Below the pieces are notes generated by a model. The model had not been told where the DNA came from. It saw only the letters and a list, made by a program, of their open reading frames with translations, and did not search any database. Shown here piece by piece: positions 55,331 to 64,000 of a stretch of 64,000 nucleotides of DNA. Made by a program: the position numbers and the translations under genes. The first letter of the stretch is position 1. Each line of letters starts with the position of its first letter. Source of the DNA: Kushneria aurantia DSM 21353 (lineage in GTDB: Bacteria > Pseudomonadota > Gammaproteobacteria > Pseudomonadales > Halomonadaceae); assembly GCF_000382245.1 (NCBI RefSeq), contig NZ_KB907868.1:118775-182774 (forward strand), given 5' to 3'.

Positions 55331-56332
55331 TCAGTCCTGTTTGCCGCTGCGCATCTGCAGATAGCGATCCAGTACATCGCGAGCCTCGGGAGAGGCGCTT
55401 TCACGCCACTGTGTTAAAAGGTCGTCGCCGATCTGCCCGATCGCCTGCTGAATGTCATTGCTTGCCTGGTCGATTTGCATGCCATTCTCGACCAGCGTTT
55501 CCTGATTGCTGGCAGCGGCCTGTCGACTCATCTCCCAGCCGCGTTCGGTGGCGTTTTTGCCCGCTTCGAGCACGATCCTTTGCAACTCGTCGCCGAGTGC
55601 GTGAAAGGCGCGCTGATTGACGATAATGGTGTTTTTGGAGTGCGAAGTGCCGGTATAGGTGAAGTAGTGGGCATAGTCCCAGACCTGAATGTCGATGCCG
55701 GTTTGTGCGCTGGTAAAAAGCGAATTGATCATGCCCGTCGAGTAGGCCTGGGCGATCTCGGCAAAGGGCAAAATAGTGGCCTGGAAACCGAGTTGCTCCG
55801 CCATTTGTCGGGTGGGCTGAGAGTAGATACGAATTTTCATGCCCTGCATGTCGGTTACTGACTTCAACGGCACGCTGGTGAAAAAGCCCTGTCCCGGCCA
55901 GGGCACATAAGCGAGGGGAATGATGCTGTCCTCGGACAATAGTTTTTCGAGATAGGACGCCTGTGCCTCCAACAGCTGACGGGCCTGCTCAAGGGTGGTG
56001 GCCGCGCCGGGCAGACTGTCGAGTCGATACATGGGATCTTCGTTACCGTAGACACCGAGGCGTATTTCGCCGATCTGCACCTGGCCGGACTGTACAGCGC
56101 GCTTGATGGCGTCGTGATTGATCAGAGTGCCGTTGGGGCGCAGGTCGATGGTGAGTTCGCCGTCGCTTTTCTCTTCGATTTCCTTGATGAACATCTCGAT
56201 GTTGTGCGTGAAAAAGTTATCCTGGGGATAGCCGGTAGCCATGATCCAGTGCGTTTGTGCCTGGCTGGTGCCGGACAGACTCAGCAGCAAACCACTGATC
56301 AGAAAGCAAAAGAGACGGTTGAGTCGTGGCAT
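55331..56332 (-). CDS. dctP: TRAP transporter substrate-binding protein DctP
   Basis: 333 residues with a signal peptide (LFCFLISGLLLSLSGTSQAQ). The mature protein shows the DctP fold: MYRLDSLPGAA, GMKIRIYSQPTRQMAEQLG and SGTSHSKNTIIVNQRAFHAL. The arginine in KIRIY normally pairs with the carboxylate of the ligand, so an organic-acid or amino-acid derivative is expected. GGAG lies about eight bases before the ATG. Located 84 bases after hyuB, it probably binds the substrate of the hydantoinase module in the periplasm. Confidence 0.94.
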   Translation of the reverse strand: MPRLNRLFCFLISGLLLSLSGTSQAQTHWIMATGYPQDNFFTHNIEMFIKEIEEKSDGELTIDLRPNGTLINHDAIKRAVQSGQVQIGEIRLGVYGNEDPMYRLDSLPGAATTLEQARQLLEAQASYLEKLLSEDSIIPLAYVPWPGQGFFTSVPLKSVTDMQGMKIRIYSQPTRQMAEQLGFQATILPFAEIAQAYSTGMINSLFTSAQTGIDIQVWDYAHYFTYTGTSHSKNTIIVNQRAFHALGDELQRIVLEAGKNATERGWEMSRQAAASNQETLVENGMQIDQASNDIQQAIGQIGDDLLTQWRESASPEARDVLDRYLQMRSGKQD

Positions 56333-56416
56333 GGAAATTCTCCATCGAATTGTTGGTATTGTCGGTTCGGTGGGTAGCGACCGGGTCTTGCTCTTGTTGC
56401 CGGTCAGGTTGATTAA

Positions 56417-58072
56417 TTACTCTTCGCCGGCAGTGCTGAAGGCATGAGGATATTGCTGTCTTGCCGCTCGCTCGGAGACGTAGCCGGCCTCGACATCCTT
56501 TTTGATCGTGCATGCCGGGCGTGTATCGGGCAGCCCGTAGCCGCCGCCGCCGGGGAGTTTCAGCACCAGCCGACGGTTGATCGGTATGGCCTGGCGCCCC
56601 TTGGCGCGTAGCGCGGTACCATCATCCAGCGCCACCACGCCGGCGCTACCCTCGCCACCGCCGTCGTGGCCGCGTGCGGGATGCCCAACGCGCTCGAACA
56701 TGGCATTGAAGGTCAGTGTATAGCCTTCTCGTGCGGCGATTTCGATCTGCTGCCCCAGGCCGCCGCGCTGGCGCCCCGCGCCGCCGGAGTCGGGGCGTAG
56801 TTCCTTGCGCCACACCACCAGTGGGCCAACGCTCTCGGTTACTTCCACCGGCATGGTCATAACGCCGCTCGGAAAGGCGGTAGCGTCAAGGCCATCAAGC
56901 TGCGGCCGGGCACCACTGCCGCCACTGTTGAACATCAGGACCTCGCGGCTCGGGCCACTTCCGCTGGTAGGGTGGGCGCTGATCTGCAGATTCCACAGTG
57001 CGCTGGCGCCTTCGGCCGGAGGAATATCGGGACAGGCCTTGCGCAGCGCGCCCAGCACCAGGTCCGGGACCAGGTGGCCCAGTAAGTGGCGTGCGGCGAC
57101 CGGCGCCGGACGTCGCGCGTTGAGAATACAGTCGTCCGGAGCGCTGAAGGTGAAGGGCTGCAGCGAGGCCCAGTTGTTGGGAATCGATGGGGCCAGTGCG
57201 CATTTGAGACCATAGCATGCATAGGCCCTGGTATAAGGCAACGGTACATTGATGCCGTAGCTGCTCTGCGCAGAGGTGCCACTGAAATCGGCGTGCAGAG
57301 TTTCACTACCGGTGTGCAGGGAAACCGCCAGTTCAATGGGAATATCATAGCCATCCAGCGGCATGTGGTAGCGAAATTCGCCGGCGGGCAGAGCTGCCAG
57401 TCTTTCACGAGTGGCGCGTCCACTGTTTTCGAAGATGAAGGCGGCAAGCTCCTCGATATCAGGCAGGTCGAATTCATCGAGCATCTCCAGCAGACGCTTG
57501 CGGCCGGTGTCGTTACACACCGCCAGTGAGAAGAAGTCTCCCACCACCTGCTCGCTTTCGCGCACGTTACCGCGCAGGATATCGATCAGATCCTGATTGA
57601 CGCTGCCGGTCCGGAACATTCTCAGCGGCGGAATCAGCAGCCCCTCCTCATAAAGCTCGCGACCATCGGGCCCGAAACCGCGGCCGCCGATATCCACCAC
57701 ATGGGCGGTGGAGGCGAAAAAACCGATGCGACGACCCCGGCGAAATACCGGTGTGACCACCGTGAAATCGTGCAGGTGACCGGTCGCCAGCCAGGGGTCG
57801 TTGGTGACGAATACATCGCCGGGCGCCATGTCGTCGAAACGGTCGATGAAATGGAACACCGTCTCCGCCATGGTGTTAACGTGTCCGGGCGTACCCGTAA
57901 CTGCCTGGGCCACCATGCGACCGCTGGCATCGAAAACCCCGGCGGAGAGGTCCCCCGCCTCGCGCACGCTGGTGCAGAAGGCGGTGCGGATCAGGGTCAG
58001 CGCCTGCTCCTCGACCACCGCGATCAGCCGATTCCACATGATCTGTTGCGATACCTGTAGGCTGGTGCTCAT
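56417..58072 (-). CDS. hyuB: hydantoinase B / oxoprolinase-type subunit HyuB
   Basis: 551 residues. Family blocks are MWNRLIAVVEEQALTLIRTA, DASGRMVAQAVTGTPGHVN, GDVFVTNDPWLATGHLHDFT and RPDSGGAGRQRGGLGQQIEI. With HyuA it forms an ATP-dependent enzyme that opens hydantoin or 5-oxoproline rings. Separated from the hyuA stop by one base, it is almost certainly translated with it. It could belong to N-methylhydantoinase, hydantoinase or acetone-carboxylase-like complexes; the carbamoylase across the divergent promoter favours hydantoin. Confidence 0.92.
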   Translation of the reverse strand: MSTSLQVSQQIMWNRLIAVVEEQALTLIRTAFCTSVREAGDLSAGVFDASGRMVAQAVTGTPGHVNTMAETVFHFIDRFDDMAPGDVFVTNDPWLATGHLHDFTVVTPVFRRGRRIGFFASTAHVVDIGGRGFGPDGRELYEEGLLIPPLRMFRTGSVNQDLIDILRGNVRESEQVVGDFFSLAVCNDTGRKRLLEMLDEFDLPDIEELAAFIFENSGRATRERLAALPAGEFRYHMPLDGYDIPIELAVSLHTGSETLHADFSGTSAQSSYGINVPLPYTRAYACYGLKCALAPSIPNNWASLQPFTFSAPDDCILNARRPAPVAARHLLGHLVPDLVLGALRKACPDIPPAEGASALWNLQISAHPTSGSGPSREVLMFNSGGSGARPQLDGLDATAFPSGVMTMPVEVTESVGPLVVWRKELRPDSGGAGRQRGGLGQQIEIAAREGYTLTFNAMFERVGHPARGHDGGGEGSAGVVALDDGTALRAKGRQAIPINRRLVLKLPGGGGYGLPDTRPACTIKKDVEAGYVSERAARQQYPHAFSTAGEE

Positions 58073-58073
58073 T

Positions 58074-60176
58074 TCAGGTCTCCTTGCGCTGACGCTCGAT
58101 CAGCAGACAGCCATCCTGCTGGCGGGTAACATCGAAGCCATCAGGCACGATGGTTGAGGTTTCATCCTCGGTGACGATTATCGGGCCGTTGACGCTGACG
58201 CCGGCGGGCAGGGTCTCTCGGGCAATGACCCTGGCCTGCCCGAAGTCGCGTCGGGCGGTATCGAAGAGAGCGCGGTGCTCGACACTCTGTAGTGCGTCGT
58301 CGGTGGCCCGATTTCTGCACAACGGGTGTTGCTCGATCTCTGCCGGCGGAGTGCGCAGCGTCAGGGACCAACTGACCACCTCGACATCAAGGTCATCGAC
58401 GGCGTGTCCGAAAACCCGACCATACTCGGCGATGAAATCCCGGCGTAGACGGTCGATCTCTTCCTCGCCAAGCGTCTCCCGGTCAACTTCAACCGGTATT
58501 TCCCAGCCCTGGCCGGCATAGCGCATATAGGCCCTGAGTTCGCGTTCGATCTCACCGCGGTAGCCCGTCTCCCTGATGAAGGTGGTCGCCTCCTGCTGCA
58601 TGTCGGCCAGCAGGGCGTTGACACTTTTCTGATCGAAGTGTGACAGCCGCATGATGGCGCTGCGTAGTGACTCATAGCCGAAAGGAGCGCGCAGAAAGCC
58701 GATCGCAGAGCCCACGCCGGCGCCTGCAGGTACCAGCAGCTGATCGATACCCAGCTTGTCGCATAGCCGTGCGGCATGCAGAGGAGCAGCGCCGCCGTAG
58801 GCGATCATGGTGTAGCGCTCCAGCTCATGGCCGCTCTCCACAGCATGGGCGCGGGCGGCGTTGGCCATGTTCTCGTCGACCATTTCGGCGATGCCGTAAG
58901 CGGCTTCGATGGCATCGCCACCCAGCCTGTCGATGATGGCACTATCGAGTGCTGCTTCGGCTGCCCGGCGCTCAAGGCGCAGACTGCCGCCGGCGAAGTG
59001 GTCGGCATCGAGCCTGCCCAGCAGGAGATCGGCATCAGTGACCGTAGGCGCATCGCCGCCCCGGCCGTAGCAGGCCGGGCCGGGTTCTGAACCGGCACTC
59101 TCCGGGCCAATGCGGATCTGTTGCAATTCGTCGACATGTGCCAGTGAACCACCGCCGGCGCCGATCTCCACCATCTCGATCACCGGGATGGAGATGGGCA
59201 TGCCGCTACCTTTCTTGAAACGCCAACTGCGCGCTACCTCGAAGGTGCGAGCGGTCCGGGGGCGCTGGTGCTGAATGAGACAGATCTTGGCGGTGGTACC
59301 GCCCATGTCGTAGGAGATGACCCGATCGAGCCCATAACGTGCCGCAATGTCGGCGGCGTATAGCGCACCGCCGGCCGGCCCGGATTCAAGCAGGCGGACC
59401 GGAAACCGGGCGGCGCTGTCCAGCGACATCAGGCCGCCGCCCGAGTGCATTAGATAGACCGGACAGCCAATGCCGCAGTCTTCGAGACTGCTGGCCAGGC
59501 GGTTCAGATAAGAGGCGATCAAGGGACTGACAAAAGCGTTGGCACAGACGGTATTGAAACGCTCGTACTCACGGATCTGCGGCGAAACTTCCGAAGAGAT
59601 CGATACCGACAGCTGCGGAAGCCGTGTCAGCAGACGCTCACGTACCCTGCGTTCATGATCCGGATTGCGGTAGCTGTGCATCAGACCGACGGCGACGCTC
59701 TCGTAGCCACAAGCCTTGATGGCGTCGATCACCTCTTCCAACGCTGATTCATCCAGCGGCGCCAACTCCGTGCCCTCGGCACTCATGCGTCCACCCACTG
59801 TATAGCGGTGCTGACGGGCAATCAGCGGCCTGGGCAATACGATATTGAGATCGTACTGTTCGAAGCGACTCTCGGTGCGCATCTCGATAACGTCGCGAAA
59901 ACCCTCGGTGGTAATGAAGGCAGTACGGGCGCCGCGTCGCTCGATAAGCGCATTGGTTGCCAGCGTGGTGCCATGTACCAGGCTTTCCAGCCGCGACGGC
60001 TCGACGCCGGCGCGTTCAAGCGTTTGCAGCAGCCCTTCGATGATGGCCTGCTCGGGGGCGTCATGGCGTGTCAGGACCTTGCCGGAGTAGAGCTGCTTCC
60101 CCACCTCGAGCGCTATATCGGTAAATGTGCCGCCGATATCCGCTCCTGCCCGAACACCGTGGAAACTCGTTGCCAT
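58074..60176 (-). CDS. hyuA: hydantoinase A / oxoprolinase-type subunit HyuA
   Basis: 700 residues with the ATP-binding fold of the ASKHA group: the N-terminal phosphate loop GADIGGTFTDIALEVG, then VHGTTLATNALIERRG, and in the middle ISYDMGGTTAKICLIQ and GAGGGSLAHVD. It binds and spends ATP during ring opening. GGAG lies five bases before the ATG. It is the first gene of the leftward operon; its promoter lies in the 197-base gap shared with a divergent LysR gene. Confidence 0.93.
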   Translation of the reverse strand: MATSFHGVRAGADIGGTFTDIALEVGKQLYSGKVLTRHDAPEQAIIEGLLQTLERAGVEPSRLESLVHGTTLATNALIERRGARTAFITTEGFRDVIEMRTESRFEQYDLNIVLPRPLIARQHRYTVGGRMSAEGTELAPLDESALEEVIDAIKACGYESVAVGLMHSYRNPDHERRVRERLLTRLPQLSVSISSEVSPQIREYERFNTVCANAFVSPLIASYLNRLASSLEDCGIGCPVYLMHSGGGLMSLDSAARFPVRLLESGPAGGALYAADIAARYGLDRVISYDMGGTTAKICLIQHQRPRTARTFEVARSWRFKKGSGMPISIPVIEMVEIGAGGGSLAHVDELQQIRIGPESAGSEPGPACYGRGGDAPTVTDADLLLGRLDADHFAGGSLRLERRAAEAALDSAIIDRLGGDAIEAAYGIAEMVDENMANAARAHAVESGHELERYTMIAYGGAAPLHAARLCDKLGIDQLLVPAGAGVGSAIGFLRAPFGYESLRSAIMRLSHFDQKSVNALLADMQQEATTFIRETGYRGEIERELRAYMRYAGQGWEIPVEVDRETLGEEEIDRLRRDFIAEYGRVFGHAVDDLDVEVVSWSLTLRTPPAEIEQHPLCRNRATDDALQSVEHRALFDTARRDFGQARVIARETLPAGVSVNGPIIVTEDETSTIVPDGFDVTRQQDGCLLIERQRKET

Positions 60177-60238
60177 TGGCTCTCCAGCGTGAATTGTTGT
60201 TGTCAGTCAATTCATCATTGGCCCATGGCGATGGGCGC

Positions 60239-60280
60239 GACAAGCGATGTTTTTTTGATGATCGACAAGTTTTTTTTGTC
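60239..60280. promoter_or_regulatory. candidate LysR operator between hyuA and lysR
   Basis: An inverted repeat GACAA-N7-TTGTC at 60264-60280 sits in a T-rich stretch, and GACAAG occurs again 25 bases to the left at 60239. A LysR regulator divergent from its target usually binds such a recognition site plus an activation half-site. It lies about 95 bases from each start. Only spacing and symmetry support it. Confidence 0.45.
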
Positions 60281-60373
60281 GTGGTACCGGGCAAGCTCAT
60301 CGAGAGGGGCGTTCAACCCAGGACCGTTCAGTGGTGTAATCGGTTGCAAACAGGGTTAGACGAGGCAGACAGA

Positions 60374-61288
60374 ATGGCGCTCAATCTGCGACAGATCGAA
60401 GTCTTTCGCGCGGTAATGACCACCGGCAGTATCAGCGGAGCATCCCGCGTGCTGATGATTTCTCAGCCGGCGGTCAGCCGTATGTTGTCGCATACCGAGC
60501 AGCGCATTGGTTTTCCGCTGTTTGAGCGCATCAAGGGCCGGCTTTACCCTTCACCCGAGGCGCGTCGCCTTTTTCGTGATGTCGAGAACGTCTATCGTGA
60601 TGTGCAGCGCGTTAACAGCACGCTTTACGATCTCACCCAGAGGCGGCAGGGAGTGGTTCGTATCGCGGCCAGTTCGAGCCTCGGCCATCAGGTGGTCCCC
60701 AGGGCAATGACAAGCTTTCGGCAAGAACATGGTGTGCGGGTCAGTCTCGACTGTCAGCGCCATACCCAGCTACGTGATCAGTTGCTTGATCGTCAGGCTG
60801 ATTTGGGTATCTCGCTCTTCCCGGTCAGCCATCCCAATCTTGAAGTCAATCCTCTGCACCGCGCTGGCATGGTCTGCGCCTGCCCGGCTGATCATCCGCT
60901 GGCCGGTCGCGATAGCGTCACACTACCGGAATTGCGTCATTTTGAACTGATCGGTTATGGCGCAGAAACGCCGTTTGGTATGCATATCCGCACCGCTTTC
61001 GAAGCCGCTGGTGAGCCCTGGCGGCCGGCTACCGAGGTTGACTCACCGCATTATGCCTGTGCACTTGCAGATGCCGGGGGCGGTATTGCGCTGATTGACG
61101 AGTTCAGTTGGCGGGGCTGGCGCAGCGACAGGCTGACGGCAGTCCCTCTGCCGGTCGAACAAAGGCTGATGGTCAGTCTGGTATACCATCGCACCGAGCC
61201 GTTATCACAGCTGGCACGGGCCTTTATCAAACATCTTGAAGTCGCGTTGGCAGATCTGGGTCAGTGCGAGGACGATAGTCGTCATTAA
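60374..61288 (+). CDS. LysR family regulator of the hydantoin/D-amino-acid island
   Basis: 304 residues. Winged helix: LRQIEVFRAVMTTGSISGAS, MISQPAVSRMLSHTEQRIG and LFERIKGRLYPSPEARRLF, close in style to NocR/OccR-type regulators of opine and amino-acid catabolism. The effector domain covers about 90-295. It is divergent from hyuA and in line with the two amidohydrolases downstream, so it probably controls both sides. The ATG has GAGG eight bases upstream; the frame is open far upstream but without similarity. Confidence 0.9.
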   Translation: MALNLRQIEVFRAVMTTGSISGASRVLMISQPAVSRMLSHTEQRIGFPLFERIKGRLYPSPEARRLFRDVENVYRDVQRVNSTLYDLTQRRQGVVRIAASSSLGHQVVPRAMTSFRQEHGVRVSLDCQRHTQLRDQLLDRQADLGISLFPVSHPNLEVNPLHRAGMVCACPADHPLAGRDSVTLPELRHFELIGYGAETPFGMHIRTAFEAAGEPWRPATEVDSPHYACALADAGGGIALIDEFSWRGWRSDRLTAVPLPVEQRLMVSLVYHRTEPLSQLARAFIKHLEVALADLGQCEDDSRH

Positions 61289-61305
61289 CAAAAAGTTATA
61301 GCTTT

Positions 61306-61317
61306 CCGATAGATCGG
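61306..61317. promoter_or_regulatory. palindrome upstream of the carbamoylase
   Basis: CCGAT-AG-ATCGG is a perfect inverted repeat immediately followed by TATAAG, a -10-like hexamer. It lies 18 bases after the LysR stop and 69 bases before the carbamoylase start, so the enzymes may have their own regulated promoter besides read-through from lysR. Confidence 0.4.
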
Positions 61318-61386
61318 TATAAGACAGTCGCCTTGAAAGTCCTGACACTGAGTCTCAACGACAATAATTGATCAGGCGGACAGGCA

Positions 61387-62307
61387 ATGCGTGAATGGAT
61401 GATTGGCGCTGCCCAGATGGGCCCGATTCAGAAAAGTGACAGTCGCGAGGCGGTCGTTGCGCGAATGCTGGCCCTGCTGGACAGCGCCGCCGAACAGGGC
61501 TGTGAGCTGGTGGTGTTTCCCGAGCTGGCGCTGACAACCTTTTTCCCACGCTGGTACATGGAAGATCAGAGCGAGGTAGATTACTGGTTCGAGCGTGAGA
61601 TGCCCGGTGCGACCACCCGGCCGTTGTTCGAGCGCGCTCGTGAGCACGGTATTGCCATCTCCTTCGGTTACGCCGAACTGACCCCCGAGGGTCGTCACTT
61701 CAATACTTCCATTCTGACCAATCGCCGCGGCGAGATTATCGGCAAGTATCGCAAGGTGCACCTGCCGGGGCACGTCGAACATGACAGCGAGCGCGATTTT
61801 CAACATCTCGAAAAACGCTACTTCGAGCCGGGCGATCTTGGCTTCGAAACCTTTGACAACGACGGCACCCTGATGGGGATGTGCATCTGCAACGATCGAC
61901 GCTGGCCCGAGACATGGCGGGTGATGGGGCTGCAGGGCGTCGAACTGGTGATGCTGGGGTACAACACGCCCTCGGTGAACTCCCAGAACGCTGGAGAAGG
62001 GCTGGAAAAGCGCCTCTATCACTCCGAACTGTCGGTTACTTCAGGCGCTTACCAGAATGCCACCTGGGCGGTCGCGGTGGCCAAGGCCGGCGACGAGGAT
62101 GGTCATCCGTTGATGGGCGGCTCGATCATCGTCGACCCCGATGGTTTCGTGGTGGCGCGGGCCGACAGCGAAGGTGACGAACTGATCACCGCCCGCTGCG
62201 ATATGGACCGCTGTCAGTTCGGCAAGACCACCATCTTCGACTTTGCCCGCCATCGCCGCATCGAGCACTACGGGCGCATCACTTCACAGACCGGCGTCGA
62301 GCGCTGA
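61387..62307 (+). CDS. N-carbamoyl-D-amino-acid hydrolase (nitrilase superfamily)
   Basis: 306 residues, almost exactly the length of the Agrobacterium D-carbamoylase. The Glu-Lys-Cys triad is E46 in FPELALTTFF, K123 in KYRKVHLPG and C168 in CICNDRRWPE. It cleaves N-carbamoyl-D-amino acids to D-amino acid, CO2 and ammonia in the cytoplasm. The blocks HVEHDSERDFQHLEKRYFEP and NTPSVNSQ are specific to this subgroup rather than to general nitrilases. It is 21 bases upstream of the D-aminoacylase gene and would use the product of HyuA-HyuB if that product has D configuration. Confidence 0.92.
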   Translation: MREWMIGAAQMGPIQKSDSREAVVARMLALLDSAAEQGCELVVFPELALTTFFPRWYMEDQSEVDYWFEREMPGATTRPLFERAREHGIAISFGYAELTPEGRHFNTSILTNRRGEIIGKYRKVHLPGHVEHDSERDFQHLEKRYFEPGDLGFETFDNDGTLMGMCICNDRRWPETWRVMGLQGVELVMLGYNTPSVNSQNAGEGLEKRLYHSELSVTSGAYQNATWAVAVAKAGDEDGHPLMGGSIIVDPDGFVVARADSEGDELITARCDMDRCQFGKTTIFDFARHRRIEHYGRITSQTGVER

Positions 62308-62328
62308 AGGCGTGATCGGGAGGCTATC

Positions 62329-63765
62329 ATGACATTCGATGTAATCATTCGTCGCGCTCATATCATCGATGGAACCGGCGTCCCGCCTTTCATCGCTGAT
62401 GTAGGGGTCGTTGGCGAACGTATCCTTGCCATCGGTGAGCTCGACATGGCATATGCCGACCGGGTAGTTGAGGCGGCGGGCCGTTACCTTGCGCCCGGCT
62501 TCATTGACGTTCATACCCATGATGATAACTGTGCGATCCATCAGCCGCAGATGCTACCCAAGATCAGCCAGGGCATCACTACCGTGATTGTCGGTAACTG
62601 CGGGATAAGCGCCTCGCCGGTTCGTCTCGCGGGAGAGGTGCCGGACCCAATGAACCTGCTTGGTGATAGCGACGATTTTTTCATCAACTTCGAAAGCTAT
62701 GCCAGTGCGGTCGAGTCTGCCGCTCCTACGGTCAATGTGGCGGCACTGATTGGCCATACCACATTACGTGCCGGCGTTATGAGGGATTTCGATCGTGCCG
62801 CCAGCGAGGCAGAAATCGAAGCGATGCAAGACACTTTGCGAAGCGCTTTGAAAGCGGGCGCTATAGGGCTCAGCAGCGGGCTGGCATATACCAATGCCCG
62901 CTCGGCGCCTGAAAGCGAGGTCAGGGCGCTGGTTGAGGTGGTTGGCGAGGAGGGTGGTATTTACACCACTCACATGCGCAACGAACGCGATCAACTGTTC
63001 GAGGCGATGGATGAGGCCTTCGCGACCGCTCGGCATGGCCGGGTACCACTGGTGATCTCGCATCTCAAATGTGCCGAGCCGGAGAACTGGGGCAACAGCG
63101 AGCATGCCCTCGATAAACTCGAAGTGGCTGCTGGGCAGCAGCCCTGTAACTGCGACTGCTACCCCTATGCGGCCTGCTCGACCACGCTCGATCTGTGGCG
63201 GGTTTCCGAGCGCTTCGACATCCTGGTGACCTGGTCGAAACCACATCCTGAAATGGGGCGCCGCCTGCTTGGCGAGATTGCCCAGGAATGGGGTGTTGAG
63301 CTGCATGAAGCGGCACAGCGATTAATGCCTGCGGGGGCGATCTACCACAATATGGATGAAGCGGATGTGCGCCGGATACTGGCTCATCCACTGACCATGA
63401 TTGGCTCTGACGGCCTGCCCGGTGACCCTAATCCGCATCCACGATTATGGGGAAGTTTTCCGCGCGTGATCGGACATTACTGCCGCGATGAGGGGCTATT
63501 CGCATTGCCTGAGGCGATTCGCAAGATGACTTCGATGTCTGCAGCACGTTTCGGTCTGACCGATCGTGGTGTGATCCGCGAAGGCGCCTTTGCAGATCTG
63601 ACGCTGTTCGATTTCGATAGTGTCATGGATGGTGCCAGTTTCGTCGAGCCGACCCTACCGGCCGTTGGCATTGAAATGGTGATGGTCAATGGTGCGATGA
63701 GCTGGGAAAAAGGTCATGTAAAGGAGCGAGCGGGGCGTTTACTACGTCGCGCTACGAACTTCTGA
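62329..63765 (+). CDS. N-acyl-D-amino-acid deacylase (D-aminoacylase)
   Basis: 478 residues of the amidohydrolase superfamily. Metal ligands are visible in order: HTH in GFIDVHTHDDN, the bridging cysteine in VIVGNCGISASP, histidines in YTTHMRNERDQL and VISHLKC, and the aspartate in MIGSDGLPGDPNPHPRLWG. It frees D-amino acids from N-acyl forms. GGGAGG lies five bases before the ATG. With the carbamoylase it gives two routes from N-substituted D-amino acids to the free D-amino acid; a dehydrogenase or oxidase to finish the route is not in the window. Confidence 0.93.
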   Translation: MTFDVIIRRAHIIDGTGVPPFIADVGVVGERILAIGELDMAYADRVVEAAGRYLAPGFIDVHTHDDNCAIHQPQMLPKISQGITTVIVGNCGISASPVRLAGEVPDPMNLLGDSDDFFINFESYASAVESAAPTVNVAALIGHTTLRAGVMRDFDRAASEAEIEAMQDTLRSALKAGAIGLSSGLAYTNARSAPESEVRALVEVVGEEGGIYTTHMRNERDQLFEAMDEAFATARHGRVPLVISHLKCAEPENWGNSEHALDKLEVAAGQQPCNCDCYPYAACSTTLDLWRVSERFDILVTWSKPHPEMGRRLLGEIAQEWGVELHEAAQRLMPAGAIYHNMDEADVRRILAHPLTMIGSDGLPGDPNPHPRLWGSFPRVIGHYCRDEGLFALPEAIRKMTSMSAARFGLTDRGVIREGAFADLTLFDFDSVMDGASFVEPTLPAVGIEMVMVNGAMSWEKGHVKERAGRLLRRATNF

Positions 63766-63831
63766 TATTTCGCAAACGCAGCAGGATACGATAAAAGCTG
63801 CATCATACAACAATGAAAACGAGGTTGAGCC

Positions 63832-63930
63832 ATGATATCGACATTTTTCGAAAAGCGGGATGACAGTCAGTACGCTGCGATTGCAGGGTTGGCACTGGGT
63901 ATCTGCGGCGCGCTATATAGTCGGTCCTGA
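63832..63930 (+). CDS. 32-residue small membrane peptide, unknown
   Basis: Begins MISTFFEKRDDSQY, then a short apolar stretch AAIAGLALGICGALYS and ends RS. GAGG lies eight bases before the ATG. The apolar run is just long enough to cross or lie on a membrane. It starts 66 bases after the D-aminoacylase in the same direction. I do not recognise a family; it may be a real small protein or a chance frame. Nothing else is recognised between it and the window end. Confidence 0.4.
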   Translation: MISTFFEKRDDSQYAAIAGLALGICGALYSRS

Positions 63931-64000
63931 AAAACCAAAAATCACCGTGAAATCATGATTATGCGCCTGGATGATGCTCCCTTTTCGGCGTAAAATCTGG

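Overview
The window reads as a chromosomal segment of a GC-rich, probably salt-adapted gammaproteobacterium. The gene set suggests a Halomonadaceae-like organism (Halomonas, Salinicola, Kushneria or Chromohalobacter): a FabY-type ketoacyl synthase, a BCCT compatible-solute carrier, a TRAP transporter, Entner-Doudoroff dehydratase under a HexR-type operator, GlnE and a full Kdp potassium system. The taxonomic call is an inference from gene content, not from a marker gene. I see no rRNA, tRNA, CRISPR array or intact insertion sequence.

Region 1 (about 0-20 kb) is an iron-acquisition locus with a potassium-uptake regulon inside it. On the minus strand, entC-entE-entB and a siderophore-interacting reductase form a tightly overlapped operon for 2,3-dihydroxybenzoate activation. 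Divergent from it is iucA, the first aerobactin gene. The rest of the aerobactin pathway (iucB, iucC, iucD) follows only after 8 kb, and an FhuF-like reductase closes the locus on the opposite strand. Between iucA and iucB sits the complete kdpFABCDE set on the minus strand. The 3' end of iucA has no stop codon near its family end and reads on into the antisense of kdpE, across a tandem 8-bp repeat. Two Fur-box-like sites lie at the ent/iucA and fhuF promoters, and a KdpE-box-like repeat lies upstream of kdpF.

Region 2 (20-33 kb) holds accessory signalling and redox genes: fdhD, an exported amidase, a tandem pair of degenerate EAL-HDOD proteins, a glutathione transferase, a tandem pair of cytochrome b561 proteins, a membrane protein with a voltage-sensor-like S4 helix but no visible pore, a multi-PAS diguanylate cyclase and a MATE exporter.

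Region 3 (33-52 kb) is mostly housekeeping: a YfhL-type ferredoxin, coaD, fabY, a TrmB-like methyltransferase, dacB, dgkA, glnE, trhO and edd. Within it lies a likely catabolic module (BCCT carrier, CocE/NonD serine hydrolase, LysR regulator), a NUDIX pair and an AbrB-family permease.

Region 4 (52-64 kb) is a catabolic island for hydantoins or N-modified D-amino acids. A TRAP transporter (dctPQM) and ATP-dependent hydantoinase subunits (hyuA, hyuB) lie on one strand. A LysR regulator, an N-carbamoyl-D-amino-acid hydrolase and an N-acyl-D-amino-acid deacylase lie on the other. A second LysR gene at the island edge is preceded by a ten-residue upstream ORF that overlaps its start codon.
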